64,000 nt of DNA, taken from the NCBI RefSeq assembly GCF_017377875.1, contig NZ_CP070975.1:1612001-1676000 (forward strand), given 5' to 3'. This DNA comes from Alcaligenes sp. SORT26. GTDB lineage: Bacteria; Pseudomonadota; Gammaproteobacteria; Burkholderiales; Burkholderiaceae_B. Positions within the stretch are counted from its first letter, which is position 1; each line of letters opens with the position of its first letter. The notes under the pieces are model-generated. The model ran no database searches. It saw only the letters and a list, made by a program, of their open reading frames with translations, and was not told the DNA's origin. Of this stretch, positions 1-9,992 are shown one piece after another. Made by a program: the position numbers and the translations under genes.

Positions 1-612
<612 letters not shown>

Positions 613-614
613 GC

Positions 615-1040
615 ATGACGACCCGCGTCGACTTCGCTTTCGGCGCACCAGATCGTTTGCGCATGGCCTGCGAGGTCGTGCGCAAGCACTACGAGGCGGG
701 CCGTCAGGTGGTGGTGTATCTGTCCGATGCCCGCCAACTGGCCCGTTTCGACCGTCTGCTCTGGGGTTTTGAATCCACGGCGTTTGTACCCCATGTGGGT
801 GTGGAAGACCCCCTGGCAGCCAGTACCCCTATTTTGCTGACCAGTACGGCCCCTGTGCCCTCCGGTGAGCAAAGCTGGCTATTGAATCTGGATGCCCAAT
901 GCCCACCCGGTTTTGAACAATTCCCACGAATTTTGGAAATTGTGTCTGAACGGGAAGCCGACCGTACCCAGGCTCGCGAACGCTGGCGTGTGTACCAGAC
1001 ACAGGGCTGCCAAGTGCATGCTCATAAACTGGGGGCTTGA
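615..1040 (+). CDS. holC: DNA polymerase III subunit chi
   Basis: This is a 141-residue HolC-type chi subunit of the DNA polymerase III clamp-loader assembly, which links the complex to single-strand-binding protein. Visible family features are the N-terminal VDFAFGAPDRLRMACEVVRKH region, the VVVYLSD strand, a LLWGFESTAFVPH segment matching the usual LW.F....F.PH pattern, and a late ILEIVSE segment. I chose the ATG at 615. A GTG four codons upstream would overlap pepA and adds nothing conserved. The gene lies immediately behind pepA and is probably cotranscribed and translationally coupled with it. Confidence 0.88.
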   Translation: MTTRVDFAFGAPDRLRMACEVVRKHYEAGRQVVVYLSDARQLARFDRLLWGFESTAFVPHVGVEDPLAASTPILLTSTAPVPSGEQSWLLNLDAQCPPGFEQFPRILEIVSEREADRTQARERWRVYQTQGCQVHAHKLGA

Positions 1041-1121
1041 ATAATAAAGAAGATTCTTGATTATTCAGGTAATTGTCAGTTATTCTTGACCACTGATCTC
1101 TCTGTATTCTAAGGACTCATC

Positions 1122-1832
1122 ATGAGCGAATTTCGTCAATCAAGCTTGCCTGAGCATAACGGCACCCTGGGCGCCCAGTCGCTGATTGCTCGCAATCGCG
1201 TCCTGCGCAACACCTACTGGCTGCTGGCCCTGTCCATGATTCCCACTGTGTTGGGAGCTTTGCTGGGCCTGTCTTCCGGCATTAACCGGGTTATGGGCGC
1301 CAGCCCAGGCCTGAGCGCCATTGTTTTCCTGGTCGGTGCCTTCGGCCTGATGTTCCTGGTCGAAAAGAACAAGAACAGCTCGCTGGGCGTTGCCCTGCTG
1401 ATGGCTTTCACCTTCTTCATGGGCATCATGTTGTCCCGCCTGCTGGGCTTTGTCCTGGGCATGGGTAATGGCGCACAACTGATCATGCTGGCCTTTGGCG
1501 GTACCGCCGCGGTCTTTGGCACAATGGCGACCATTGCCAGCACCACCAAGCGTGATTTCTCCGGCATGCAGAAATTCCTGTTTGTCGGTGCTGTCATCCT
1601 GCTGGTTGCCGCCTTGGCCAACATCTTCCTGCAACTTCCTGCGCTGATGCTGACCATCTCCGTGATGGCTATAGGTATCTTCTCGGCCTTCTTGCTGGTT
1701 GACCTGCAGCGCGTCATCAACGGTGGTGAAACCAACTACGTGTCGGCCACCCTGGCGATCTACCTAGACGTCTACAACATTTTCAGCAACCTGCTGATGC
1801 TTTTGGGCGTGCTGGGCGGTAACCGCGAATAA
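1122..1832 (+). CDS. Bax inhibitor-1/YccA family membrane protein
   Basis: This is a 236-residue polytopic inner-membrane protein of the Bax inhibitor-1 (BI-1/YccA/YbhL) family. About 35 mostly polar residues are followed by seven closely spaced hydrophobic segments. The C-terminal part reads LAIYLDVYNIFSNLLMLLG, close to the family pattern of an acidic-residue-containing last helix (usually LYLDFINLF..LL). YccA-type members interact with the FtsH protease, and other members have been described as calcium-leak channels; the sequence does not tell which applies. The gene stands alone between holC and cysE and is closed by a strong terminator at 1855-1883. Confidence 0.88.
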   Translation: MSEFRQSSLPEHNGTLGAQSLIARNRVLRNTYWLLALSMIPTVLGALLGLSSGINRVMGASPGLSAIVFLVGAFGLMFLVEKNKNSSLGVALLMAFTFFMGIMLSRLLGFVLGMGNGAQLIMLAFGGTAAVFGTMATIASTTKRDFSGMQKFLFVGAVILLVAALANIFLQLPALMLTISVMAIGIFSAFLLVDLQRVINGGETNYVSATLAIYLDVYNIFSNLLMLLGVLGGNRE

Positions 1833-1854
1833 GATCGCGAATCCCGCACTCCCC

Positions 1855-1883
1855 AAGCCCCCTCCTCGAAGGGGGCTTTTTTT
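1855..1883 (+). terminator. Rho-independent terminator of the BI-1 family gene
   Basis: A 9-base-pair stem (1855-1863 with 1870-1878, five consecutive G-C pairs) with a 6-base loop is followed by a run of seven T (1877-1883). It starts 22 bases after the stop codon at 1832. Confidence 0.88.
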
Positions 1884-2109
1884 ATACGGCCAATCCAATG
1901 ATCCCCCTCTTGGAAAACGCCTCTAGCACCCCATCTTTCAAGTCTTGCTTTCCATTGTTCAGGCCCACCAGACACAAATCTGGCCCTGTTCAGCACTCCC
2001 CATCTGCCAGGATTAATCACCCTGACGAAGCGCCCTGTTTTTCGTGTCCTTGCCAGGACGCGCGGGTATAGTAAACCTTATAGAAAAATTTCCCCTCTGG
2101 AGAACACTG

Positions 2110-3039
2110 GTGGCCGTCTTTGAAACTCAACATATTGTCGATAATCTGCGCGGGGCTCGCGAAGAATGGCGACAGGCGCATCAACGCTTGAATGAGCTTG
2201 AAGGCCAGGAATTTCCATCGGTACAAGCTTTGATTCAAGTGACCGAGCAGCTCAAAGGCATTTTGTTTCCCATGCGCCTGGGCAGCCCGGAACTGCGCCG
2301 CGAGTACGAAGACCACTTTGTTGGCCACCACCTGGGCCAGGCATTGAACACGCTGCTGCAACAAGCCCGTATCGAACTGCAGCGCGCCGCCCTGCTCAAC
2401 GGTGCCAAGTACGACCGCGAAACTATTGAAGACCAGGCCCACCAGGCTATTCAATCCTTTGCCAACAAGCTGCCAGAGCTGCGCCGCACGCTGGATCTGG
2501 ATGTGGTCGCGGCCTACCAGGGTGACCCGGCTGCCCGCAATGTCGACGAAGTGCTCTTGTGCTATCCCGGCCTGCTGGCCATGATTCACCACCGTATTGC
2601 CCACGCCCTGACCAATCTGGGCTTGCCCCTGACCGCCCGCATTATTGCGGAACTGGCCCATAGCCAGACCGGCATTGATATTCACCCCGGTGCGCAGATT
2701 GATCACTCCTGTTTCATCGACCACGGCACCGGCGTTGTTATTGGCGAGACCGCCATTATCGGCAAGCGGGTACGGATTTATCAGGCTGTTACGCTGGGTG
2801 CCAAACGCTTTAGCAAGGATGAAAAAGGCTTGCTGCTCAAAGGCCAGCCTCGTCACCCGATTGTGGAAGACGATGTGGTCATTTACGCTGGTGCCACGAT
2901 TCTGGGCCGCGTGACACTGGGCGCGGGCTCCACCATTGGCGGTAATGTGTGGATTACCGAGGACGTCGCAGCGGGTTGTTCGGTAACCCAGGCCAATTTG
3001 CTGCGTAACCAACCTGACTGCCCGGAGAAACTGCGCTAA
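2110..3039 (+). CDS. cysE: Serine O-acetyltransferase (EpsC/CysE type)
   Basis: This enzyme transfers acetyl from acetyl-CoA to L-serine, giving O-acetylserine for cysteine synthesis. An all-alpha N-terminal half of about 190 residues leads into a left-handed beta-helix of hexapeptide repeats (GIDIHPGAQI, then HGTGVVIGETAIIGKRVRIYQAV). The length of 309 residues and the long N-terminus fit the EpsC-like form common in Burkholderiales. I chose the GTG at 2110 because GGAGA lies six bases before it. An in-frame ATG at 2044 has no ribosome binding site, and a TATAGT -10-like sequence (2067-2072) lies between the two. A bidirectional terminator follows the gene. The choice of start is less certain than the identity. 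Confidence 0.9.
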   Translation: MAVFETQHIVDNLRGAREEWRQAHQRLNELEGQEFPSVQALIQVTEQLKGILFPMRLGSPELRREYEDHFVGHHLGQALNTLLQQARIELQRAALLNGAKYDRETIEDQAHQAIQSFANKLPELRRTLDLDVVAAYQGDPAARNVDEVLLCYPGLLAMIHHRIAHALTNLGLPLTARIIAELAHSQTGIDIHPGAQIDHSCFIDHGTGVVIGETAIIGKRVRIYQAVTLGAKRFSKDEKGLLLKGQPRHPIVEDDVVIYAGATILGRVTLGAGSTIGGNVWITEDVAAGCSVTQANLLRNQPDCPEKLR

Positions 3040-3137
3040 GCAGATCACTACGCTTTTAGGCTGCTGAAGCTAACAGGCGATGCCCCCTCTTCTGCACAAG
3101 GTCTTCAAGTGCAAACAAGAGAGCGCATCCAGGCATA

Positions 3138-3169
3138 AAAAAAGACTCCTGCTATCAGGAGTCTTTTTT
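3138..3169. terminator. Bidirectional terminator between cysE and the RarD-like gene
   Basis: A 13-base-pair perfect stem (3138-3150 with 3157-3169) with a 6-base loop has an A run on the left and a T run on the right, so it can stop transcription on both strands. It lies between two convergent genes. Confidence 0.9.
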
Positions 3170-3269
3170 ATTCGGGCTCTGGCACAGCCCCGGATTCATC
3201 CTGACGGCCACACGAAGCCGTACAGGCGAAAAACTTGGTGTAGACCCAGGTAGGCCCCAGGCCCGAGCA

Positions 3270-4175
3270 TTAAGCCTTGGGAAGCGGCGCAGGCGGCCCT
3301 GCTCGCCACATCTTGATGAACCCTTCCACAGCCATCAAGGTAATAGCAACCCAGATCGGGATATAGGTCCACCACTGATTGGCACTCATGGGCTCATCCA
3401 GCAGCAAATACGCCACCCAGAACAAGAGCACCGGCTCCACATAACCCAGAATACCGAACAAAGCCAAGGGCAACTGGCGACTGGCAGACAGATAGCTGAC
3501 CAGAGCGACAGAACTGATCAAACCCAACACAGGAACCTGCCAGAACAGACGCGGCTCTGTGGTGAACATGCCCCACATCTGAGTGTCCTGCACAAACAGC
3601 AGCCAGCAGGCGGGCAAAAACAGAAAGCTCAGATCAAACCATAAAGACGCCAAGGAGCCCAGGCGCAGATAACGGCGCAGCATGAAGTACGGCGGATATC
3701 CCACCACCACGACCGCCGTCGCCCAGGACACACTGCCCACCCGAAACAATTCGTGCAGCACGCCCAGCCCGGCCAGCACAACAGCAATCCACTGAATGGT
3801 GCTTAATCGGTCCTTGTAGATCACGCGCCCTACCAGCACCATCATCAAGGGCAAAAGAAAGTAGCCCAGGGAGACATCCAGCGCCATTTGATGCAAAGGA
3901 GCCCAGACAAAAATCCAGAGCTGCACACCGACTAACACCGCAGCCAATAGCAACAGGGCGAAATAACGCCAGTTCCCCGGCCAGTGGCGCAAGACCCAAC
4001 GCACTTCCCGCCAACGTCGAGCGCGAGTGATCACCAGCGCCAGAGCGGGCAAGCCCAGCACAATACGCCAGGCAAAAATCTGTTCACCACTTAGCGGATG
4101 CAAGACCGTGGCGTAGTAATACAGGCAGGCAAATAAAGCCGAGGCCAGAACAGACAGCAAAACCCCTTGCTTCAT
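3270..4175 (-). CDS. RarD-like EamA-family transporter
   Basis: This 301-residue protein has about ten hydrophobic segments and matches the RarD branch of the drug/metabolite transporter (EamA) superfamily. The N-terminus (MKQGVLLSVLASALFACLYYY) and the following GEQIFAWRIVLGLP are typical, as is the LGYFLLPLMMVLVGRVIYKDRLS segment opening the second repeat. RarD proteins are annotated as chloramphenicol-sensitivity proteins, but their natural substrate is mostly unknown. The start codon overlaps the stop of the upstream PIN-domain gene by four bases, so the two are probably translated together. Confidence 0.82.
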   Translation of the reverse strand: MKQGVLLSVLASALFACLYYYATVLHPLSGEQIFAWRIVLGLPALALVITRARRWREVRWVLRHWPGNWRYFALLLLAAVLVGVQLWIFVWAPLHQMALDVSLGYFLLPLMMVLVGRVIYKDRLSTIQWIAVVLAGLGVLHELFRVGSVSWATAVVVVGYPPYFMLRRYLRLGSLASLWFDLSFLFLPACWLLFVQDTQMWGMFTTEPRLFWQVPVLGLISSVALVSYLSASRQLPLALFGILGYVEPVLLFWVAYLLLDEPMSANQWWTYIPIWVAITLMAVEGFIKMWRAGPPAPLPKA

Positions 4176-4777
4176 GAATGGACCTCGTCCATTTTCTGAC
4201 GCCGCAAATAGGCCTGCCCCACACTGAACAAACGATCACGTTTGAGCAAGGTGTGCGTATCCAGTGCCTGGGCTTCAGGCGTCAGCATCAAGGCAGGCAA
4301 ACCGTCCAGCAAGCGCTGCATCAGTTCAGGCTGAGCCGCCATATACAGACCCAATAGCTGATCCGGCTCCCACAGGCTGATTCCCAGACGTCGCAGTTCT
4401 GAACGATTGAAGTCTTTCAGATTACGGGTCAGGATACCCACCGGCTGATCAGGATAGTGTTGCTGCGCCAAACGGGCGGTGGCGATCACATGCCAGTCCT
4501 TGGCATCGGAATAGCGCAAGTTCTTCTTGAACTCGCTGCTATCGCCCAAATCCGCCTCGGGGTAACGCTGCTGCAGCTCCTCCCACTGCTCCTCAATGGA
4601 CGTGGGCATGACCTTCCAAAGGCGGCCCGCATTGCGACGCCATTCATCCCCGATAACCGGGCTCCAGACAGGCTTGAAAAACTGCTCGTCAGCCAGAGCC
4701 AGCAGCAAGCGGCGCAGCACATTGGAGATCAGTACGCAGGTGTCGAGCACCAGCACGGAAGGAAGGGAGACGGCCAT
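4172..4777 (-). CDS. PIN-domain protein, possible ribonuclease
   Basis: This is a 201-residue protein with a PIN-domain core. It has an N-terminal LVLDTCVLISN segment with the first acidic metal-binding residue, a central acidic region (LRYSDAKDWHVIATA), and a late TRNLKDF strand. PIN domains are usually Mg-dependent RNases and are often the toxins of VapBC-type pairs. No antitoxin-like small gene is adjacent: one base upstream is recO, and downstream a RarD-like gene overlaps by four bases. The role is therefore open; a housekeeping or orphan RNase is as likely as a toxin. Confidence 0.72.
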   Translation of the reverse strand: MAVSLPSVLVLDTCVLISNVLRRLLLALADEQFFKPVWSPVIGDEWRRNAGRLWKVMPTSIEEQWEELQQRYPEADLGDSSEFKKNLRYSDAKDWHVIATARLAQQHYPDQPVGILTRNLKDFNRSELRRLGISLWEPDQLLGLYMAAQPELMQRLLDGLPALMLTPEAQALDTHTLLKRDRLFSVGQAYLRRQKMDEVHS

Positions 4778-4778
4778 A

Positions 4779-5369
4779 TCAGTAGCGTTGCAACTGCATA
4801 AGAACGGAGCGGGTGTGGAGAGGACGGCCTAGCAGGCTGTTCAAGCGTTCACGCAGACGTATGCGCAACTCGGGCTCGCCCACAGGATCATTGAAATCGG
4901 GGGTTGCTTCATCAAAGCCGTAGCCGGTTTCTGTCAGCAGCACCCATTCAAAGCGCCGCAGTGCCCCCGCAACGGGAGGACGAGGAACCTGGGCCAGATG
5001 CACCAGGGCCTCTTCGTAAGCATCAAATAAAACAGGGTGCGGGTCTTCACGCGGTAGCAGACGAATCAATAACTCGTTCATGTACCAGGCCGACATCAAG
5101 GCCCTGCCTTTTAAAGGACGAATCCCGGCACAGTCGGCCCTTATCAATGTTTTAACTTCGTTCTTGCCCGACCAGGCCAATAACAAAGGCTGAAACACAG
5201 ACAAAGCAGGCCGCAAAATGGAATGCGGCCTTTTGGCGCCTTTAGCGACCAGGGGCACTAGCCCGTGGTTGCGCGTAAAGGCATGACAGATCAGGGACGT
5301 TTCACGCCAGGCACTGGTGTGCAGTATGTAGCCCGCTTCGTCCTGAAAGCGATGACGGGGATTACTCAT
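4779..5369 (-). CDS. recO: DNA repair protein RecO (short form)
   Basis: RecO works with RecR and RecF to load RecA on gapped DNA. Visible are the N-terminal OB-fold (AGYILHTSAWRETSLICHAFT, LVAKGAKRP), the helical middle (YMNELLIRLLP...FDAYEEALVHL, RRFEWVLLTETGYG) and the conserved end PLHTRSVLMQLQ. The protein is 196 residues, against about 240 in E. coli. The missing part lies between the TETGYG motif and the C-terminal helix, where a zinc-finger or loop module often sits. I chose the ATG at 5369, which overlaps the end of era by eight bases; longer in-frame N-termini show no conservation. The reading frame is clean, so this looks like a natural short form, not a broken gene. Confidence 0.87.
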   Translation of the reverse strand: MSNPRHRFQDEAGYILHTSAWRETSLICHAFTRNHGLVPLVAKGAKRPHSILRPALSVFQPLLLAWSGKNEVKTLIRADCAGIRPLKGRALMSAWYMNELLIRLLPREDPHPVLFDAYEEALVHLAQVPRPPVAGALRRFEWVLLTETGYGFDEATPDFNDPVGEPELRIRLRERLNSLLGRPLHTRSVLMQLQRY

Positions 5370-6252
5370 ACCCCAGGTCACGCAGGACCGCTTCACGATC
5401 AGACCAGCCCTTGCGCACCTTGATGTACACATCCAGGAACACGGGCTTGTCGATCAGTTTGGCAATATCTTGGCGAGCCTCGGTCGCGATACGCTTCATG
5501 TGCATACCACCGGCTCCCAGCAGAATCGGGCGGTGGCTTTCACGCTCCACCACCACGCAGGCGGCAATACGGGCGCCCTGCTCGTTCTCGTCCCATTGTT
5601 CGATCACAACGGTACAACCGTAAGGCAGCTCGTCACCGACCAGACGGAAGATCTTCTCGCGCAGCAGCTCGGAAGTAATGAAGCGCACCGAGCGGTCAGT
5701 AATCGTGTCCGCATCGAACATGGCTTCGCCCTCGGGCAAGCGACCAGCGATCTCGTTGAGCAAGTTGTCCAACTGCAAACGCTTGGCAGCGCTGACGGGA
5801 ATCACGGCACCGTAATCGAACTCCTGGGACAGGCGTGCGATGTAGGGCAGCAACTCATTCTTGCTTTTCAGGGCATCGACCTTATTGATGACCAGAATCG
5901 TTTTGCCACCTTTAGGCAGCAAAGGCAGCAGCTCGGCATCCGAAGCCGACCACTTGCCTGCTTCCACCACATGCACCACCACGTCCACATCGGCCAAGGC
6001 CTGAGTCACGACGCGGTTCATCATGCGGTTCATGGCACCGCCGTGCTTGGTCTGAAAGCCGGGGGTGTCCACAAACACCATTTGATCGTGATCACGGGTC
6101 AACACGCTATTGATGCGGTGACGCGTGGTCTGCGCCTTGCGCGACACGATCGAGATTTTGCTGCCGATCAGGGCGTTGGCCAGCGTGGACTTGCCGACGT
6201 TCGGTCGTCCAACAATAGCCACAAAGCCGCAGCGGAAAGGGGTCTCTGTCAT
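5362..6252 (-). CDS. era: GTPase Era
   Basis: Era is an essential membrane-associated GTPase that binds the 3' end of 16S rRNA and helps assemble the 30S subunit. The 296-residue protein has G1 GRPNVGKST (residues 15-23), G3 DTPG, G4 NKVD and a C-terminal KH domain ([20 protein letters not shown]). Length and motifs are normal. It overlaps rnc upstream by four bases and recO downstream by eight bases, in the widely conserved order lepB-rnc-era-recO. Confidence 0.97.
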   Translation of the reverse strand: MTETPFRCGFVAIVGRPNVGKSTLANALIGSKISIVSRKAQTTRHRINSVLTRDHDQMVFVDTPGFQTKHGGAMNRMMNRVVTQALADVDVVVHVVEAGKWSASDAELLPLLPKGGKTILVINKVDALKSKNELLPYIARLSQEFDYGAVIPVSAAKRLQLDNLLNEIAGRLPEGEAMFDADTITDRSVRFITSELLREKIFRLVGDELPYGCTVVIEQWDENEQGARIAACVVVERESHRPILLGAGGMHMKRIATEARQDIAKLIDKPVFLDVYIKVRKGWSDREAVLRDLGYE

Positions 6253-7007
6253 TCTGTTTCCTGCGACACTGCCACGGGCAATGTCAATTGTGAGGGGCGA
6301 CGATGGCGACTGGCGCGCGTCGTCTTGGCTGGAAATTCAGCTTCTAAAATAGCAATGGCCTGTGTTGCGGCAGCTTGCTCAGCAGCACGACGGCTGCTGC
6401 CACTGGCACGCACATGGATATTGAGCTTGGCGATCGTGCATTCGATATCGAAGAGCTGATCGTGGGCTGCACCATGCGTGGCCACCACGGTGTACACGGG
6501 CAAATCCAGCTTGCGACCTTGCAGCAGCTCTTGCAGCAAGGTTTTGGGATCTTTCCCCAGGGTCTTGGGGTCCACATCCACCAGCATCGGTTCATAGAGC
6601 TGGGTGATGACGGTTTGGGCTTGCGTAAAGCCCGCATCCAGAAAGACAGCGCCGAAAATCGCTTCCAGCGCATCCGCCAGGATGGAAGGACGGCGGAAAC
6701 CACCGCTTTTCAGCTCCCCTTCTCCCAGACGCAAATAATCCGACAAACCCAGACGGGTTGCGATTTCGGCCAGGGCGGCCTGTTTGACCAGGTTCGCTCG
6801 CAGGCGCGACAAATCGCCTTCATCAATGCGCTGAAAGCGGTCGAACAACAAGGCCGCAACCGTGAAGTTCAAGACCGAGTCACCCAGAAACTCCAGCCGC
6901 TCGTTGTGACGAGCGCTGTGGCTACGATGGGTCAAGGCCTGCTCAAGCAGGCCTGTGTCTTTAAAGGAGTAGCCGATAGCGGCTTCAAGCAGAGCAAGAC
7001 GTTTCAT
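6249..7007 (-). CDS. rnc: Ribonuclease III
   Basis: This is the double-strand-specific endoribonuclease that processes rRNA precursors and structured mRNAs. It has an N-terminal endonuclease domain with the signature [14 protein letters not shown] and a late [15 protein letters not shown] motif, then a C-terminal double-stranded-RNA-binding domain ([15 protein letters not shown], ending near [16 protein letters not shown]). At 252 residues it is about 25 residues longer than E. coli RNase III because of a basic C-terminal tail ([11 protein letters not shown]). Its start shares one base with the stop of lepB, and its end overlaps era by four. Confidence 0.97.
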   Translation of the reverse strand: MKRLALLEAAIGYSFKDTGLLEQALTHRSHSARHNERLEFLGDSVLNFTVAALLFDRFQRIDEGDLSRLRANLVKQAALAEIATRLGLSDYLRLGEGELKSGGFRRPSILADALEAIFGAVFLDAGFTQAQTVITQLYEPMLVDVDPKTLGKDPKTLLQELLQGRKLDLPVYTVVATHGAAHDQLFDIECTIAKLNIHVRASGSSRRAAEQAAATQAIAILEAEFPAKTTRASRHRRPSQLTLPVAVSQETE

Positions 7008-7891
7008 TAATGGAAGCGACCTATACGGCTAAGTTCGCGGAAATTCATCCAGATAAAGAAGGCGCGTCCCACAATATTCTCATCGGGCACAAAGCCCCAA
7101 TAACGACTGTCCAGACTATTGTCGCGATTGTCACCCATGACGAAGTAATTACCCTCGGGCACGACACAAGAGACGCCGTTGGAGAAGTACTCACAGGAAT
7201 CACGATGGGGGAACGCCACGATAGGCATCAAACCCTGAGACTGAGTCTTGTTCAGCAAGATGTTGTGCTGCACTTTGCCCAGCTCTTCCAGATAACGCCC
7301 AATGTAGGCGGAGCGATCCGGTTCGTAGTAATCGCCACTGCGTACTTGAGTCACCACCTGCCCGTTCACGGACAGGACTTTGTCACGGTATTCCACCCGA
7401 TCACCCGGCACGCCAACAACGCGCTTGATGTAGTCCACGGTGGTATCCACGGGATAACGGAACACAATCACATCGCCACGCTCGGGATGGCCCAGTGGCA
7501 CAACCTTGGTGCCACTGACCGGCAGGCGGATGCCGTACTCGTATTTATTGACCAGAATCAGGTCGCCATTTTTCAGCGTGGGCAACATGGAGCCCGACGG
7601 AATACGAAATGGCTCGATGATAAAAGAGCGCAATACGAACACAAACAAAATGACTGGGAAGAAACTGACGCCATACTCAATCCACCAGGGCATGCGATTG
7701 GCCTGGTCATACGCGTCCTGGCGCAATTGCTGCAAATGCTCGGGGTCTTGAGCCGCCGTTTCCGGTACTGCCTGCATCGCGGCCTGCGCACGCGCCAGTC
7801 GGCGGGAACGCAGGGAGAAACGATCCAAAAACCAGATTGCGCCGGTCAATAGCAGCAGTACAAACAAAATCAGAGCGAAATCCCAGCTCAT
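7007..7891 (-). CDS. lepB: Signal peptidase I
   Basis: This membrane-bound serine-lysine protease cleaves signal peptides of exported proteins at the outer face of the inner membrane. An N-terminal hydrophobic segment (about residues 4-22) is followed by a charged linker and a second hydrophobic segment (about 75-90). The catalytic part has [11 protein letters not shown] (nucleophile Ser101) and DYIKRVVG (general base Lys156), then the late [14 protein letters not shown] box. The 294-residue length is normal for Burkholderiales. The gene sits between lepA and rnc, and the 64-base gap to lepA holds a hairpin at 7928-7950. Confidence 0.96.
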   Translation of the reverse strand: MSWDFALILFVLLLLTGAIWFLDRFSLRSRRLARAQAAMQAVPETAAQDPEHLQQLRQDAYDQANRMPWWIEYGVSFFPVILFVFVLRSFIIEPFRIPSGSMLPTLKNGDLILVNKYEYGIRLPVSGTKVVPLGHPERGDVIVFRYPVDTTVDYIKRVVGVPGDRVEYRDKVLSVNGQVVTQVRSGDYYEPDRSAYIGRYLEELGKVQHNILLNKTQSQGLMPIVAFPHRDSCEYFSNGVSCVVPEGNYFVMGDNRDNSLDSRYWGFVPDENIVGRAFFIWMNFRELSRIGRFH

Positions 7892-7927
7892 CGGTTTCCT
7901 TTAAAGAAATTAAAGCAGTCCTGGCTG

Positions 7928-7950
7928 TGGTCGGCTGGGGTTGCCGACCA
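7928..7950 (-). other. Hairpin between lepA and lepB
   Basis: An 8-base-pair perfect stem (7928-7935 with 7943-7950) with a 7-base loop lies six bases past the lepA stop. There is no T run behind it on the minus strand, so it is more likely an mRNA-stabilising or processing hairpin than a terminator. Confidence 0.5.
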
Positions 7951-7955
7951 TAGCA

Positions 7956-9749
7956 TTACTTATCCTCGACCTGCAAAATTGCCAAAAAGGCTTCCTGCGG
8001 AATTTCCACGTTACCCACTTGCTTCATCCGCTTCTTACCGGCTTTTTGCTTCTCAAGCAGCTTTTTCTTACGAGAGATGTCGCCGCCATAACACTTGGCC
8101 AGCACGTTCTTGCGCAGTGCCTTGACGTTTTCGCGAGAAATCACCTCAGCACCAATCGCGGCCTGAATAGCAATATCAAACATCTGGCGCGGGATCAAGG
8201 AGCGCATCTTGGCGACCACTTCGCGGCCACGGTAACGGGCGTTGCTACGGTGCACAATCATGGACAGGGCATCGACCCGGTCGCCGTTGATCAGGATATC
8301 CACCTTGACCACATCGGCCGAGCGGTATTCCTTGAACTCGTAGTCCATCGAGGCGTAGCCGCGCGACACAGACTTCAGGCGATCAAAGAAGTCCAGCACG
8401 ATTTCGGCCAGTGGCATTTCATAGACCAGATTCACCTGACGGCCATGATAGGTCATATTTAACTGCAAACCGCGCTTGACTGTACACAGCGTCATGACCG
8501 GGCCCACGTATTCCTGCGGCATTAGCAGCGAAACCACAACAATAGGCTCGCGTACGTCTTCGATATGAGAGACCTCCGGCATGCGGGAGGGGCTTTCAAT
8601 CATCAGAACTTCGCCATCACGACGTTCGACCTCGTACACCACCGACGGCGCGGTAGTGATGATGTCCATGTCGAATTCACGTTCCAGACGCTCCTGAACG
8701 ATTTCCATGTGCAGAAGGCCCAGGAAACCGCAACGGAAACCAAAGCCCAGTGCCTGAGACACTTCAGGCTCGAACATCAGGGACGAGTCGTTCAGCTTCA
8801 GTTTTTCCAGCGAGTCGCGCAGTTGGTCGTACTCACTGCTTTCCACCGGATACAAACCAGCGAACACCTGAGGCTTCACTTCTTTAAAGCCGGGCAAGGC
8901 TTTTTCAGCAGGCTTGCCAGCCAGAGTGATGGTGTCACCCACCTTGGCGTGTTCCAGCTCTTTAATACCGGCAATGATGAAACCCACCTCGCCTGCGGAC
9001 AGGTGAGGACGGTTTTCCGATTTGGGGGTGAACACACCAATGTGCTCAACCAGGTGCGTGGCGCGGGTGGCCATCAGCAGGATTTTTTCCTTGGGCTTGA
9101 GCACACCATTGACGATGCGCACCAGCATGACCACGCCCACGTAGTTGTCGAACCAGGAGTCGATGATCAGGGCTTGCAGCGGTGCCGCTGGGTCACCTAC
9201 TGGCGCCGGTACGCGGGCCACAATGGTCTCCAGGATATCGTCGATACCCAGGCCAGTTTTGGCACTGGCAGCAATCGCATCGCTGGCATCAATACCAATC
9301 ACGTCTTCCACTTCCTGGCGTGCTGCATCGGGATCTGCCGACGGCAAGTCCATCTTGTTGAGCACGGGAATCACTTCCACGCCCTGATCCAACGCGGTAT
9401 AGCAGTTGGCAACCGTCTGTGCTTCCACACCTTGGGAGGCGTCCACTACCAGCAAGGCACCTTCACAGGCCGACAAGGAACGGCTGACCTCGTAGGAGAA
9501 GTCAACGTGGCCGGGGGTGTCGATCAGGTTCAGGTTGTAAACCTTGCCATCCTGAGCCTTGTAATGCAAAGCGGCGGTCTGGGCCTTAATCGTAATGCCA
9601 CGCTCTTTCTCGATGTCCATCGAATCCAGAACCTGGGTCGACATCTCGCGGTCGGCCAGGCCACCACAGCGTTGGATCAGGCGGTCAGCCAAGGTCGATT
9701 TGCCATGATCGATGTGGGCAATAATAGAGAAATTGCGGATGTGATCCAT
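7956..9749 (-). CDS. lepA: Elongation factor 4 (LepA)
   Basis: LepA is a ribosome-binding translational GTPase linked to initiation or assembly under stress. The 597-residue protein begins [20 protein letters not shown], carrying the G1 box, and continues with G3 DTPGHVDF, G4 NKMD and the LepA-specific C-terminal region ending with AILQVEDK. I chose the ATG at 9749 because the conserved N-terminus starts there; an upstream in-frame extension of 18 residues matches nothing. It lies between the degP terminator region and lepB. The lepA-lepB pair is conserved across proteobacteria. Confidence 0.97.
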   Translation of the reverse strand: MDHIRNFSIIAHIDHGKSTLADRLIQRCGGLADREMSTQVLDSMDIEKERGITIKAQTAALHYKAQDGKVYNLNLIDTPGHVDFSYEVSRSLSACEGALLVVDASQGVEAQTVANCYTALDQGVEVIPVLNKMDLPSADPDAARQEVEDVIGIDASDAIAASAKTGLGIDDILETIVARVPAPVGDPAAPLQALIIDSWFDNYVGVVMLVRIVNGVLKPKEKILLMATRATHLVEHIGVFTPKSENRPHLSAGEVGFIIAGIKELEHAKVGDTITLAGKPAEKALPGFKEVKPQVFAGLYPVESSEYDQLRDSLEKLKLNDSSLMFEPEVSQALGFGFRCGFLGLLHMEIVQERLEREFDMDIITTAPSVVYEVERRDGEVLMIESPSRMPEVSHIEDVREPIVVVSLLMPQEYVGPVMTLCTVKRGLQLNMTYHGRQVNLVYEMPLAEIVLDFFDRLKSVSRGYASMDYEFKEYRSADVVKVDILINGDRVDALSMIVHRSNARYRGREVVAKMRSLIPRQMFDIAIQAAIGAEVISRENVKALRKNVLAKCYGGDISRKKKLLEKQKAGKKRMKQVGNVEIPQEAFLAILQVEDK

Positions 9750-9806
9750 AAACCCGTTAATAAACAAAGAAAATGTTGAGGCGCAATGCCAGAGAGACGG
9801 CACAAG

Positions 9807-9832
9807 AAAGGGGCGCCCATGACGCCCCTTTT
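9807..9832 (-). terminator. Probable terminator downstream of degP
   Basis: A 9-base-pair GC-rich stem (9807-9815 with 9823-9831) with a 7-base loop has a short T-rich tail on the minus strand. It is the last of three hairpins between degP and lepA. Confidence 0.6.
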
Positions 9833-9857
9833 CAGTCCACGCGCCTGAAACGCAAGA

Positions 9858-9955
9858 CCCGTCCTGTCAGACGGGCGCACGTGGAGCCATTATCCATTCG
9901 GGGCAGACTGCAGCTCCGAATGGTGGCGGAGAAACTCCGGCCCGTGGCCGGAGTT
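9858..9955 (-). other. Two strong hairpins behind degP
   Basis: Two further perfect hairpins lie between degP and lepA. One is a 6-base-pair stem (9858-9863 with 9870-9875). The other is a 10-base-pair stem with a 3-base loop (9933-9942 with 9946-9955), followed on the minus strand by TTTCT. The second could be the first degP terminator. Together with 9807-9832 they give a tandem set. Confidence 0.55.
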
Positions 9956-9992
9956 CATCAATGGCTACCATTTTAGCCGTTTTACAGAATTT

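Noticed and set aside
2017-3048. A 343-codon open frame opposite cysE
   Set aside because: It mirrors a certain gene, has no recognisable motif, and its start would sit in the cysE stop region.
4172-4777. A VapBC-type toxin-antitoxin module
   Set aside because: Only the PIN-domain partner is present, and no small antitoxin gene lies on either side.
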